Shown here: in pieces, positions 15,548-25,287 of the stretch
How positions within the stretch are numbered: the first letter of the stretch is position 1
Layout: the number at the start of each line of letters is the position of its first letter
Assembly: GCA_031376885.1 (NCBI GenBank)
Contig: JANMEL010000286.1
Span: forward strand, 15,769-79,768
Source of the DNA: Chamaesiphon sp031376885
GTDB taxonomy: Bacteria; Cyanobacteriota; Cyanobacteriia; Cyanobacteriales; Chamaesiphonaceae
Reading direction: 5' to 3'
DNA: 64,000 bases
Program-made: the position numbers and the translations under genes
The notes under the pieces: generated by a model
The model's database searches: none
What the model was told of the DNA's origin: nothing
Seen by the model: only the letters and a program-made list of their open reading frames with translations

Positions 15548-18511
15548 ATGGCATTATTAAACCCACCGTCAGTTAAAACTCCAAATCGATACTGGCGATC
15601 GCTAGTTGTCATCCTCGTGCTGGGACTAATCGTCGAAATTGGGGCGCGTCTGGGTGCAGAAATATTATGGTTTCAGGAGCTAGGCTACCTGCCGATGTAT
15701 TTGCTGCGGCTGGTTACACAGGGGCTATTAGGCATAGTTGTATTTACGATTACGACAGTCTATTTGCTCTGGAATTTAGCCCTAGCCCAACGGCTGAAGC
15801 CTCCCAATCCATCATCAGATCGTCAAGCCATTTCGCTCTCCAGCCGTCGCCCCCTGAGTCTTCGATGGCTGCTACCTTTGACACTAATTTTGAGCCTGCT
15901 AGCGATCGCGATGTTGGTTCACTATGGTCGGATGGCGATGAGTCAATGGTCTGTCAATCCCGATTTGCCCAGTGTAGTTCCACCTGCACCAGTTTTGCTG
16001 CGTCCAGAATTATGCTGGAAATTGACCACACAGCTCCTATTCAATGGTTGGGTGACTGTTGGGGTCATAGTTCTGGCGATCGCCATCCTCATCTATCCAC
16101 GCTGGTTGCTGCGATCGATCGCGCCGATCTTGAGTATGTTCATTGCTGGGGTGCTGTCTCGTCAGTGGATGCGGATACTTCCCCTATTTCAAGCTACTGC
16201 TTTTAACAGCAGCGATCCCGTTTTTGGCAAAGATATTAGTCTGTATGTATTTAACCTCCCAGCGATCGAACTGCTGGAATTCTGGCTGATGGGCGGCTGT
16301 TTAGCTGGATTTATTGTTGTCCTCCTGACATATTTACTAGCTGGCGATAGCTTGAGTCAAGGGCGGTTTGGGGGATTTTCACGCCAGCAGCAACGCCACC
16401 TGTTTGGAGTCGGCGGAATGTTGATGCTAGTTGTGGGTTTTAGCTATGAGATTAGCTGTGCTGAGTTGCTGTATTCACCCCGTGGCGTGTCCTATGGGGC
16501 TAGTTATACAGATATAACGGTGCAATTGCCAGCTTATGAGGTGTTGAGCTTTGTAGCCCTGGCGATCGCGGGCTACTGCTGCTGGGGAGCTATTTCTGCT
16601 CGCCGTCATCTGGTGGGGTGGAAGTTTATTCTCGTAGCAATCGGTTTGGCTCTGGTGCTGGCGATCGCCACTAGCACTATTTTACCCATAGCAGTCCAGT
16701 CGCTGCTGGTGCAACCGAACGAATTAGCACGAGAAACACCCTATATTCAACGCACGATCGAAATGACGCGCAAGGCATTCGGGTTAGACAAGATCGATGC
16801 TCAAACTTTCGACCCCCAAGACAATCTCACCGAGCAAACAATTCAGGCAAACGATCGCACAATTCGGAATATTCGGCTCTGGGATAAAGAACCCCTGCTT
16901 GATACCAATCGCCAACTCCAACAGATTCGCCTTTACTATCGGTTTCCCGATGCCGATATCGATCGCTATCTTTTAGCTAGGGAACCGCCAACCGCCAGCC
17001 CAAACACACCAAATCCCCCAGCAAAAATCGTTCCAGAACCCCAACAAGTCCTGATTTCGGCACGAGAACTAGAATATACCGCCGTCCCCAAGCAAGCCCA
17101 AACCTGGGTCAACAAACATCTGATCTATACTCACGGGTACGGTTTTACGCTCAGTCCAGTCGATCGGGTGGCTCCAGATGGATTACCGGAATACTTGGTC
17201 AAAGATATCGGTATTACCCAAGGGAGTCCCCTGACTACCTCCAGCGCAGCCGTGCGGCAGAGCATCCCGATCGGTCAACCCCGCATCTACTACGGGGAAA
17301 ATGCCAATAGCTACATCATGACTGGCACCAAAGTCAAGGAATTAGACTATCCCAGCGGCAATGATAATGTTTATAACGTCTACGATGGGCGCGGCGGGAT
17401 TAATATTGGTACACCGTGGCGGAAACTGCTATTTGCGAAGTACTTAAATGACTGGCGGATGGTGTTGACACCGGAGTTTTTGCCAGAAACTAAACTGCTG
17501 TTTCGCCGTAACTTGAATCGACGAATTCGATCGATCGCCCCATTCTTGAGATACGATAGCGACCCTTATTTAGTAGCCGCAGATGGCAGATCCAACCCGA
17601 AAAATCCCCAAGATCCCAGTTATTTATACTGGATTGTTGATGCTTATACCACTAGCGATCGCTATCCTTATTCTGATGTAGGTAAAGAAGGAATCAATTA
17701 TATTCGCAACTCAGTTAAAGTAGTCATCGATGCTTATCATGGCTCAGTCAACTTTTATATTACCGATCCTCGCGATCCGATCGTCACTACTTGGGCGAAG
17801 ATTTTTCCCGATTTATTCAAGCCGCTCAGTGCCATGCCCGCGAATTTACGCTCGCACCTCCGGTATCCCGCAGACTTCTTCAAAATCCAATCAGAGCGGT
17901 TGATGACTTACCATATGACCGACCCCCAGGTATTTTACAATCGGGAAGATCAGTGGCAAATTCCCACCGAAGTCTACGGCGATAAACCCCGCCTAGTAGA
18001 GCCTTATTATCTGATTACCAGTTTACCTACCGTCCCCTTTGAAGAATTCATTCTGCTGCTGCCATATACACCCCAACAACGGACAAATTTGGTTGCATGG
18101 TTAGCCGCCCGTTCCGATGGTGAAAACTATGGCAAATTATCACTCTACACCTTTCCGAAGCAACGACTCATCTATGGCCCCGAACAAATCGAAGCGCGAA
18201 TCAATCAAGATCCAGAAATTTCTCAACAAATTTCTCTATGGAATCGTCAAGGTTCGAGAGTCATTCAGGGTAATCTTTTAATCGTGCCGATTTCCGTTGC
18301 CAAAGGTGCTACCAATCGGCAATCGCTACTATATGTCGAACCCCTCTATCTAGAAGCAACTCTAAATAAACTACCAACTTTGATTCGGGTAATTGTCGCT
18401 TATGAAAACCGGATTGTGATGGCTCAAACACTCCAACAAGCATTGACAGCTATTTTCAAAACATCCCCAACACCTGCACCACCACCGATCGTTCGTCCTG
18501 TTATTGATTAA
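15548..18511 (+). CDS. UPF0182 family integral membrane protein
   Basis: The 987-residue protein has about seven membrane segments in its first 350 residues, then a large extracytoplasmic domain with NIRLWDKEPLLDTNRQLQQI, RIYYGENANSYIMTGTK, PSGNDNVYNVYDGRGGI and NTPWRKLLFA-type blocks. That is the UPF0182/COG1615 pattern and length. The function is unknown. The start ATG at 15548 gives the short basic N-terminus usual for the family. A long array of 257-base repeats begins 11 bases after its stop. Confidence 0.93.
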   Translation: MALLNPPSVKTPNRYWRSLVVILVLGLIVEIGARLGAEILWFQELGYLPMYLLRLVTQGLLGIVVFTITTVYLLWNLALAQRLKPPNPSSDRQAISLSSRRPLSLRWLLPLTLILSLLAIAMLVHYGRMAMSQWSVNPDLPSVVPPAPVLLRPELCWKLTTQLLFNGWVTVGVIVLAIAILIYPRWLLRSIAPILSMFIAGVLSRQWMRILPLFQATAFNSSDPVFGKDISLYVFNLPAIELLEFWLMGGCLAGFIVVLLTYLLAGDSLSQGRFGGFSRQQQRHLFGVGGMLMLVVGFSYEISCAELLYSPRGVSYGASYTDITVQLPAYEVLSFVALAIAGYCCWGAISARRHLVGWKFILVAIGLALVLAIATSTILPIAVQSLLVQPNELARETPYIQRTIEMTRKAFGLDKIDAQTFDPQDNLTEQTIQANDRTIRNIRLWDKEPLLDTNRQLQQIRLYYRFPDADIDRYLLAREPPTASPNTPNPPAKIVPEPQQVLISARELEYTAVPKQAQTWVNKHLIYTHGYGFTLSPVDRVAPDGLPEYLVKDIGITQGSPLTTSSAAVRQSIPIGQPRIYYGENANSYIMTGTKVKELDYPSGNDNVYNVYDGRGGINIGTPWRKLLFAKYLNDWRMVLTPEFLPETKLLFRRNLNRRIRSIAPFLRYDSDPYLVAADGRSNPKNPQDPSYLYWIVDAYTTSDRYPYSDVGKEGINYIRNSVKVVIDAYHGSVNFYITDPRDPIVTTWAKIFPDLFKPLSAMPANLRSHLRYPADFFKIQSERLMTYHMTDPQVFYNREDQWQIPTEVYGDKPRLVEPYYLITSLPTVPFEEFILLLPYTPQQRTNLVAWLAARSDGENYGKLSLYTFPKQRLIYGPEQIEARINQDPEISQQISLWNRQGSRVIQGNLLIVPISVAKGATNRQSLLYVEPLYLEATLNKLPTLIRVIVAYENRIVMAQTLQQALTAIFKTSPTPAPPPIVRPVID

Positions 18512-18521
18512 TCGAAGAAGT

Positions 18522-19166
18522 AAAAACATACGTAGATTATTGGTAGGGTTGGGCAGGTTCGTACGATAGTTAATTGCACGTTTGAATCATTAGCATAAAC
18601 CTGCCCCTACAGTCCCTTAAATTGGATAAATTCAGCTAACCTCACCAGTAATATTCCGATCGCCCGAATCCGTAGGGGTGGGTTTATGCTAGTAAAGATC
18701 GCTAAATTCTAGAAATCTTAAACAAAACCCACCCAACCCCACCAACAACGCCCAGATTGGATCGATCGCCATGTTGATAAAAACATACGTAGATTATTGG
18801 TAGGGTTGGGCAGGTTCGTACGATGGTTAATTGTATGTTTTAATCATTAGCATAAACCTGCCCCTACAGTCCCTTGAATTGGATAAATTTAGCTAATCTC
18901 ACCAGTAATATTCCGATCGCCCGAATCCGTAGGGGTGGGTTTATGCTAGTAAAGATCGCTAAATTCTAGAAATCTTAAACGAAACCCACCCAACCCCACC
19001 AGCAACGCCCAGATTGGATCGATCGCCATGTTGATAAAAACATGCGTGGATTAGTGGTGGGGTTGGGCAGGTTCGTTCGATAGTTAATTGCACGTTTTAG
19101 TCATTAGCATAAACCTGCCCCTACAGTCCCTTAAATTGCATAAATTAAGTAATATTCCGATCGCAC
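18522..19166. repeat. Tandem 257-base repeat, two and a half copies, each a long imperfect inverted repeat
   Basis: Units start at 18522, 18779 and 19036 (aaaaacatacgtag or a variant), an exact spacing of 257 bases. The third is cut off near 19166. Within each unit a left arm of about 75 bases (ttggtagggttgggcaggtt to agcataaacctgcccctac) is the imperfect reverse complement of a right arm (gtaggggtgggtttatgct to acccacccaaccccaccaa). The fill between UPF0182 and the antiporter is therefore a MITE-like inverted repeat amplified in tandem. No gene is supported in 18512-19270. Confidence 0.88.
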
Positions 19167-19270
19167 AGAAGTCTAAAGACGCGAGGCTTCCCGACATCCC
19201 GCTCTCTCCTGGTGATAGAATTCAGCAACGAGCAATTCGGTTGCCCTCTTCATTTTTATTACAACAAACC

Positions 19271-20656
19271 ATGTTTTTGAACGACACCCTGACTTTATGG
19301 AGTGCTGCCAGCGCACCGCCACTATTGGCGACAGTAGCAGCCGAATATTCGCCGATTATTCTGTCTGGAGTCTTACTAACTCTAGTGACGATCTTTATCG
19401 CTAGTAAACTTGGCGCGGAAGTAGCCAAGCGATTAGACTTTCCCCCAGTGTTGGGGGAATTGGTAGCAGGTGTAATTGTGGGAGTTTCGGCTCTACATCT
19501 AGTAATTTTTCCTGAAGGTGGATTAGTGGCGGCAGATTCCCTCGTGATGACGGCACTCCAAGCTCTCAATCACCTTTCGCCAGAGGGACTTGAGACTGTT
19601 TTTGAGTCCCAGAGTGAAGTTCTCTCGGTGCTGGCGGAACTCGGCGTGATTATTCTCCTATTTGAAATCGGGCTGGAGTCTGACTTGCGCCAACTTAAAG
19701 CGGTCGGAATTCAAGCGGTTGTGGTTGCCTGTGTGGGGGTAGCTGTGCCTTTCGCTGCGGGTACTGCTGGATTGATGCTGTTGTTTCATGTGGCGGCAAT
19801 CCCAGCGATTTTTGCTGGGGCAGCATTGACGGCAACGAGTATCGGGATTACGTCAAAGGTACTGTCGGAGTTGGGGCAATTAAAGTCTAAGGAAGGTCAA
19901 ATTATTGTCGGTGCGGCAGTAATTGATGATGTGCTGGGAATTATTGTGCTGGCTGTAGTTGCCAGTCTTGCCAAAACTGGTGAGATTGATGTGACTAATG
20001 TGATTTATTTAATCGTCAGTGCCACTGTATTTCTGATCGGTTCGATTTTGTTGGGCGGTTTTTTCAATCAAGCATTTACAGGGATCGTCAAGAAACTCGA
20101 AACTCGCGGCAACATTATTATTCCGGCATTTATATTTGCCTTTCTCATGGCATTTTTGGGCAACGCAATTCATCTAGAGGCAATTTTGGGCGCGTTTGCT
20201 GCTGGATTGGTATTGGATGAAAGCGATGCGCGAGATGAGTTGGATAAACTAATTAAACCGATCGCGGATCTGTTCGTACCGATCTTTTTTGTGACTGTGG
20301 GTGCGCGGGCAGATCTGGGGGTTTTGAACCCGACTGTACCGGAAAATCGAGCCGGATTGTTAATCGCTGTCTTTTTAGTCGTGGTGGCAGTAATCGGTAA
20401 ATTGGTGACGGGTTGGGCGGTATTCGGTATCCCTGGTGTCAACCGTTGGGCGATCGGGGTAGGGATGATTCCCCGTGGTGAGGTTGGCTTGGTGTTTGCT
20501 GGAATCGGTGCGGCGAGTGGTATTTTAGATAAACCGTTGCAGGTGTCGATTATTATCATGGTGATTTTGACGACTTTTGTGGCTCCACCATTTCTCCGCG
20601 TCGCTTTTGGTGAAGCTGTCAAAACCGATGCTCCAGTTGAACCGACTAGCGAGTAA
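19271..20656 (+). CDS. CPA2-type cation:proton antiporter (NhaS3-like)
   Basis: The 461-residue protein has about 12 membrane segments. Landmarks are DFPPVLGELVAGVIVG, LFEIGLESDLRQLKAVG, the ion-binding region GAAVIDDVLGIIVLA, and the late VTVGARADL and GMIPRGEVGLVFAG blocks, all typical of Kef/NapA (CPA2) antiporters. Length and motifs fit the cyanobacterial Na+/H+ antiporter NhaS3, but ion specificity is inference. The ATG at 19271 is preferred: the frame extends to 19088, but that part runs through the 257-base repeat array. It is followed by ktrB and ktrA, which suggests a Na+/K+ homeostasis group. Confidence 0.88.
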   Translation: MFLNDTLTLWSAASAPPLLATVAAEYSPIILSGVLLTLVTIFIASKLGAEVAKRLDFPPVLGELVAGVIVGVSALHLVIFPEGGLVAADSLVMTALQALNHLSPEGLETVFESQSEVLSVLAELGVIILLFEIGLESDLRQLKAVGIQAVVVACVGVAVPFAAGTAGLMLLFHVAAIPAIFAGAALTATSIGITSKVLSELGQLKSKEGQIIVGAAVIDDVLGIIVLAVVASLAKTGEIDVTNVIYLIVSATVFLIGSILLGGFFNQAFTGIVKKLETRGNIIIPAFIFAFLMAFLGNAIHLEAILGAFAAGLVLDESDARDELDKLIKPIADLFVPIFFVTVGARADLGVLNPTVPENRAGLLIAVFLVVVAVIGKLVTGWAVFGIPGVNRWAIGVGMIPRGEVGLVFAGIGAASGILDKPLQVSIIIMVILTTFVAPPFLRVAFGEAVKTDAPVEPTSE

Positions 20657-20868
20657 TAACCCGATCTTCAGTCCGATCGATTTGTCAAGCTAAATAATGG
20701 ATTGTCGATCGGCAGTTTTGAACTTAGATCGAGTGAATTTAAGATCGTACCAAGAACGCTTAAACATAGACCTTTCAGGATAAAATTATACCAGCGTCCC
20801 CAACTCATGAGAGTCGGAGTGTCTCCCTTGCTTCTCAATCCGCGAAGTACCCAAAATCCACAATCGAA

Positions 20869-22203
20869 ATGACAGTTTCTCGTACTATTTGCCTGGGTTT
20901 TCTGGCCGTTATCTTGACTGGCACGATGCTGCTAATGCTGCCATTCTCAACGACGAGCGGACAGTGGAATGATCCGATCGTGTCATTGTTTACATCGACC
21001 TCTGCCGTTTGCGTTACGGGGCATGTCGTAGTCGATACCGCCACTCATTTTTCCCGATTTGGACAGTTTGTAATTATGCTGCTAATCCAGATCGGCGGGT
21101 TGGGCTATATGACAGTGACAACTTTTCTATTGCTGCTGCTAGGCAGGAGATTCGGGCTAAAGGACAAAGTTGCCATTCAGCAATCACTCGATCGCCGCGC
21201 GCTGCAAGGTAGTACTCAAATTCTCAAATCGATTGTTGCCACAACGCTGCTGTTTGAACTAACGGGAGCTTTTTTACTGCTGCTGGTGTTTGTCCCCGAT
21301 CTCGGTTGGGCAAAGGGGCTATGGTTTGCCCTCTTCCATAGTGTCAGTGCTTGGAACAATGCTGGCTTTGGCTTGTTTTCTGATAATTTGGTGGGATATC
21401 GAGGTTCTCTGTTAGTCAACGCGGTAATTACCGGATTGATTATCTTTGGGGGGATTGGCTATGAGGTGATCTTAGAGCTATATGTGATGATTCAAGAGCG
21501 GCTACGGCGGCAGAAGATGAAGACAGTACGCACCTTGAATTTTCGGGTAGCGGTGAGTACAACACTGTTTTTGCTATTTGGCGGTACTTTGGCGATTTGG
21601 GCGATCGAAACTAGAAATCCCCAAACGTTAGGATCGCTGAACATCTCCGAGCAGCTACTCGCCGCATGGTTTCAATCTGTCACTGCTCGTACTGCTGGCT
21701 TTAATACGATCGATGAATCCAAGCTGACGATCGCAGGCATGTTTGTGACGGTTGCCCTGATGTTCATTGGCGGTAGTCCAGGCGGCACGGCTGGCGGGAT
21801 CAAAACCAGCACCGCACGAGTGGTAGCAAGCTGCACTTATGCGATTTTGCAAGGAAAAGAGTCCGTGATTCTCTATCGCCGTCAGGTGCCAAATTCACTG
21901 CTGCTCAAGGCGATCGCGGTGATCTTTGGCTCGATGATGACAGTCATCTGTGGGACGATCGCCATTTCACTCGCCGATCCACAGCTAAACTTTATCAACA
22001 TCCTATTTGAAGTAGTTTCTGCCTTTGCCACCGTCGGACTTTCGACTGGGATTACCGCAGGGCTGACACCTTTTAGTAAGCTAGTGTTGATCGCGACCAT
22101 GTATATTGGACGAGTCGGAATTTTGTTACTAATTTCCTCAATATTGGGCGATCCTCAACCCAGTACCGTCAGTTATCCAGAAGAATCTTTACTAGTTGGG
22201 TAA
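20869..22203 (+). CDS. ktrB: Potassium/sodium uptake channel subunit KtrB
   Basis: The 444-residue protein of the TrkH/KtrB/NtpJ family shows four pore loops: STSAVCVTGH, SVSAWNNAGF, VTARTAGFN and ATVGLSTG, each with the Gly that forms the selectivity filter. Ten or so membrane segments are visible. With KtrA it forms a Na+-dependent K+ uptake system, important for cyanobacterial osmotic stress. ktrA follows after 156 bases. The start ATG at 20869 places the first membrane helix at residue 5, as in relatives. Confidence 0.93.
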   Translation: MTVSRTICLGFLAVILTGTMLLMLPFSTTSGQWNDPIVSLFTSTSAVCVTGHVVVDTATHFSRFGQFVIMLLIQIGGLGYMTVTTFLLLLLGRRFGLKDKVAIQQSLDRRALQGSTQILKSIVATTLLFELTGAFLLLLVFVPDLGWAKGLWFALFHSVSAWNNAGFGLFSDNLVGYRGSLLVNAVITGLIIFGGIGYEVILELYVMIQERLRRQKMKTVRTLNFRVAVSTTLFLLFGGTLAIWAIETRNPQTLGSLNISEQLLAAWFQSVTARTAGFNTIDESKLTIAGMFVTVALMFIGGSPGGTAGGIKTSTARVVASCTYAILQGKESVILYRRQVPNSLLLKAIAVIFGSMMTVICGTIAISLADPQLNFINILFEVVSAFATVGLSTGITAGLTPFSKLVLIATMYIGRVGILLLISSILGDPQPSTVSYPEESLLVG

Positions 22204-22214
22204 GGGCATAAACC

Positions 22215-22352
22215 TATCCACGAAAGTAACAATACCCTCTTTTTTCGTATTATTTTCGTCTAAAGTTCCCCCTGTCTTGAAAAGGTGCTTCACTTGGGGA
22301 GACCCCAAGACCGCACTTTTCGCTACCCCCTACCCCCTATCCCCTATCCCCT
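22215..22352. repeat. Degenerate MITE-like copy with 7-base repeats between ktrB and ktrA
   Basis: A cgaaagtaacaataccc stretch, then ttttcgtctaaagttccccc and a ccctatcccctatcccct run before the ktrA start resemble, in order and orientation, the element at 30960-31082, but with changed ends and an insert (22280-22320). The copy spans the gap between the two ktr genes. Confidence 0.5.
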
Positions 22353-22359
22353 CAAAACC

Positions 22360-23070
22360 ATGTCTAATTCAACAGAACGTCCTGCTTTCAGCTTTTTTCG
22401 TAACTTGCGACCACACAAAGCTCGCCAATTTGCCGTAATTGGTTTAGGTAGATTTGGGCGGGCAGTATGCGAAACGCTCCACCAGTCCGGTTATGAGGTA
22501 TTGGGTACAGATGTTAATGAAGGACGAGTCGCTGATATTTTAAGTGCTGGAAGTGCTGCCCACGCAGTAGTCTTAGATTCTACTAATCCCTTAGCACTCA
22601 AGGAGGCGGGAATCTTTGAGTTTGATACCGTGATTGTAGCGATCGGTAACTACTTACAAGAAAGTATTATTACTACCCTAAATCTCAAAGAAGCTGGTGT
22701 CTCGTATGTAATCGCCAAAGCTTCTTCAGATGTTCATGCTAAATTGCTCCAAAAAGTTGGAGCCGATCGGCTAGTATTACCAGAATATGAAGGAGGTTGC
22801 AATTTAGCGCAGACACTGATTAAGCCAGGAATTTTAGATCGCCTCGATTTAGATCCCCAACATAGTATTGTCGAACTCAAAGTGCCAGAGTCTTTTTATG
22901 GCAAAACCATTCTGGAACTCAGACTGCGGAGCGATTATGGACTCAATGTTTTAGCGATCGGCCAGTCTCAAAATTTTGATATTAATCCTAAACCCGATCG
23001 GCGGCTTTGTCAAACAGATGTATTAGTGGTAATTGGCACTAAATCCGATCTCGACAGGTTGCCATTGTAA
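22360..23070 (+). CDS. ktrA: Regulatory RCK subunit KtrA of the Ktr potassium system
   Basis: The 236-residue cytosolic protein has an N-terminal Rossmann RCK_N domain (FAVIGLGRFGRAV at residues 24-36, the acidic GTDVNEGR end of strand 2) and a C-terminal RCK_C domain from about residue 160. It gates KtrB in response to nucleotides. The ATG at 22360 is preferred over an upstream start at 22285, because the intervening codons lie in the tandem repeat (PLPPIPYPL). It probably forms one unit with ktrB. Confidence 0.92.
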   Translation: MSNSTERPAFSFFRNLRPHKARQFAVIGLGRFGRAVCETLHQSGYEVLGTDVNEGRVADILSAGSAAHAVVLDSTNPLALKEAGIFEFDTVIVAIGNYLQESIITTLNLKEAGVSYVIAKASSDVHAKLLQKVGADRLVLPEYEGGCNLAQTLIKPGILDRLDLDPQHSIVELKVPESFYGKTILELRLRSDYGLNVLAIGQSQNFDINPKPDRRLCQTDVLVVIGTKSDLDRLPL

Positions 23071-23229
23071 GACCGCAGTTGATTATTGTTCGGATCGGTA
23101 GTATCGATACGATCGCGACAAGATAAGGTACTTTAAGAGTGGCAAGCTAATTCGGTAGACAAGATCGACGATCGCTGTCTACAGTCTAGTGTGGTGCCCT
23201 TTTGAAGTTTCTTTCAGCAATTGGATTTT

Positions 23230-24594
23230 ATGGTAGCAGTAGCAATTCTGGCAGCGGGCAAGGGCACAAGGATGAGATCGGACTTACCCAAGGTTTTACA
23301 CTTATTGGGGGGGATCTCTTTGGTAGAGCGAGTACTGATTGGTTGTGCGGATCTCCAGCCAGAGCGACAATTAGCGATTGTAGGCTATCAGGGCGATCGC
23401 GTCAAACAAGCTCTCACTCATTATCCCCATCTGGAGTTTGTGGAGCAAACGCAACAATTAGGTACTGGACATGCAGTTCAACAATTATTACCCCATTTAG
23501 AAGATTTTACTGGAGATTTAATCGTTCTGAATGGAGATGCACCACTACTGCGTCCAGAAAGCCTCAAAGCCCTCTTAGCGGCTCACCAGCAGCATCAAAA
23601 TGAGGCGACTATCCTAACAGCTCAAATCGACGATCCCAAGGGCTACGGGCGGGTATTTTGCGAGAGTAATGGTTTGTTGAAGGAAATCATCGAGGATCGG
23701 GATTGCACTGAGGAGCAACGTCAAAATCAACGGGTGAATGCGGGCATATATTGCTTCAATTGGCAGAAGCTCAAGGCGGTTTTACCCAATCTCCAAAGCA
23801 ATAATAGTCAGAAGGAGTATTATATTACTGATGCGGTCAATTTTCTATCACCTGTGATGGTGTATGATGTACCTGACGATCGCGAGATTTTGGGTATTAA
23901 CGATCGCCGTCAATTAGCTACTGCTTATCAGATTCTCCAAACGCGGATTAAGGATAAGTGGCTGATGGCGGGGGTGACAATTATCGATCCTCAGAGTGTG
24001 ACGATCGATGATACTGTCGAAATCGGTGTCGATGCAATTATCGAACCCCAAACCCATCTGCGCGGTAAAACAGTTATCGGCGAGGGTAGTCGGATTGGGC
24101 CGAATAGTACGATCGAAAATAGCACGATCGGCGATAATGTGACGGCGATGTATTCGGTAATTATTGATAGTTCGATCGGCAACAATGCTAAAGTTGGGCC
24201 ATTCGCTCATCTCCGACAACAGGTACAAGTCGGCGAATCCTGTCGGGTAGGCAATTTTGTCGAGCTGAAGAAAACTACTCTCGGTGCTAATACCAATGTG
24301 GCGCATCTATCATATATCGGCGATGCCACTGTCGGCGAGCAGGTGAATATCGGTGCGGGGACAATTACGGTCAATTATGATGGTAAAAATAAACATCAGA
24401 CGACGATCGGCGATTATGCTCGCATCGGTTCTAATAATACCTTAGTTGCGCCGCTGACAATTGGCGAACAGGTGACGACAGCCGCAGGTTCGACCATCGT
24501 AACAGATGTACCTGCTGATTGTTTGGCGATCGCTCGCTCTCATCAAACCATTAAACCTGGTTGGCGACCAAAATGGAATCGAGTTGAATCCTAG
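23230..24594 (+). CDS. glmU: Bifunctional UDP-GlcNAc pyrophosphorylase / GlcN-1-P acetyltransferase
   Basis: GlmU makes UDP-N-acetylglucosamine for peptidoglycan and lipopolysaccharide. The 454-residue product has the uridyltransferase signature LAAGKGTRM (residues 6-14), QQLGTGHAVQ and NGDAPLL, then a left-handed beta-helix of hexapeptide repeats from about residue 250 with the acetyltransferase segment NYDGKNKHQT and GSNNTLVAP. I chose the ATG at 23230; a TTG three codons upstream is less likely. It is a single gene with 160 bases upstream. Confidence 0.97.
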   Translation: MVAVAILAAGKGTRMRSDLPKVLHLLGGISLVERVLIGCADLQPERQLAIVGYQGDRVKQALTHYPHLEFVEQTQQLGTGHAVQQLLPHLEDFTGDLIVLNGDAPLLRPESLKALLAAHQQHQNEATILTAQIDDPKGYGRVFCESNGLLKEIIEDRDCTEEQRQNQRVNAGIYCFNWQKLKAVLPNLQSNNSQKEYYITDAVNFLSPVMVYDVPDDREILGINDRRQLATAYQILQTRIKDKWLMAGVTIIDPQSVTIDDTVEIGVDAIIEPQTHLRGKTVIGEGSRIGPNSTIENSTIGDNVTAMYSVIIDSSIGNNAKVGPFAHLRQQVQVGESCRVGNFVELKKTTLGANTNVAHLSYIGDATVGEQVNIGAGTITVNYDGKNKHQTTIGDYARIGSNNTLVAPLTIGEQVTTAAGSTIVTDVPADCLAIARSHQTIKPGWRPKWNRVES

Positions 24595-25287
24595 ACATCG
24601 ATCTAACTTTGGATTTTGGATTGGCATCCAAAATCCAGAATTGATTTGTCTACTATTCTACTTCAAAAATGCCGTGCGATCGATAGATAGCCAGCAAACA
24701 CCAGAACCAAATTGTCAAGAATACAAGTCTCAAAAGATCGAGTGCCAATGGTGCCGATTTGGATGTTAGTAATATAGCAGCACTAATATTTTGCTCTACC
24801 ATCGGCTGTGGTGAGAACAATTTCTTCGATGGTAGAGTGCTCAGATTGGATCCGCCAAAACGATTACCTGTTGGCAATCGTTGGTTGAGAGGATGGTTGA
24901 ATAATAGTGAAGACAACTTAGAATGGTGGGGTTGCAGCATAGGTGATGAACAAATAGCAGCTCGGCACTAACTATCGAAGCCATAGCGGAACTTGGGGAT
25001 AAATGCTATAAGTGTGTTCTGGGCCTAACTTTGAGACTAACTAAATTAACTTACTTGGGGTTAAGCCAAAATTGTATCTATTAAAATTTACCATGCTTTT
25101 AGTTTAATCTAAACTGGCTCAAAATCGTTGGCTAGCCTACCGGAGGTAATCGACGAATACCCTAGTATATGTACATGGATCGATCGTCTAATCTCAGTAT
25201 TTACACTGACGCACTAGTATAAATAATTTAGCTTTGAAATGAGAAATAAACCTCAGATCCACCATCCAATTCTCTACCCCAAACTTA
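24595..25287. other. Intergenic region without a supported gene
   Basis: About 690 bases between glmU and the MFS gene. Short open frames on both strands (for example 24653-24940 minus) overlap each other and show no family resemblance or leader. The region holds one variant of the palindromic repeat (25126-25152) and AT-rich sequence before the MFS start that may carry its promoter. I see no terminator hairpin with a T-run after glmU. Confidence 0.5.
25126..25152. repeat. Variant small palindromic repeat
   Basis: Cgttggctagcctaccggag then gtaatcg is the short-arm version of the family, also present at 38015-38042 (cgttggcgtagcctaccgga). Both share the taccggaggta core instead of ctcctttggag. 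Confidence 0.55.

Noticed and set aside
18522..19166. CRISPR-like array
   Set aside because: Units are 257 bases, similar throughout, with no unique spacers or cas genes.
20657..20868. Riboswitch (for example c-di-AMP type) upstream of ktrB
   Set aside because: I could not find a conserved motif or clear pairing in the 210-base gap. A covariance search would settle it.
23071..23229. tRNA-like hairpins upstream of glmU
   Set aside because: A gtagac...gtctac hairpin is present, but there is no cloverleaf, no T-loop consensus and no acceptor stem.
24653..24940. 95-residue ORF on the minus strand after glmU
   Set aside because: No family resemblance; overlaps a plus-strand ORF of equal quality; composition looks like translated non-coding DNA.
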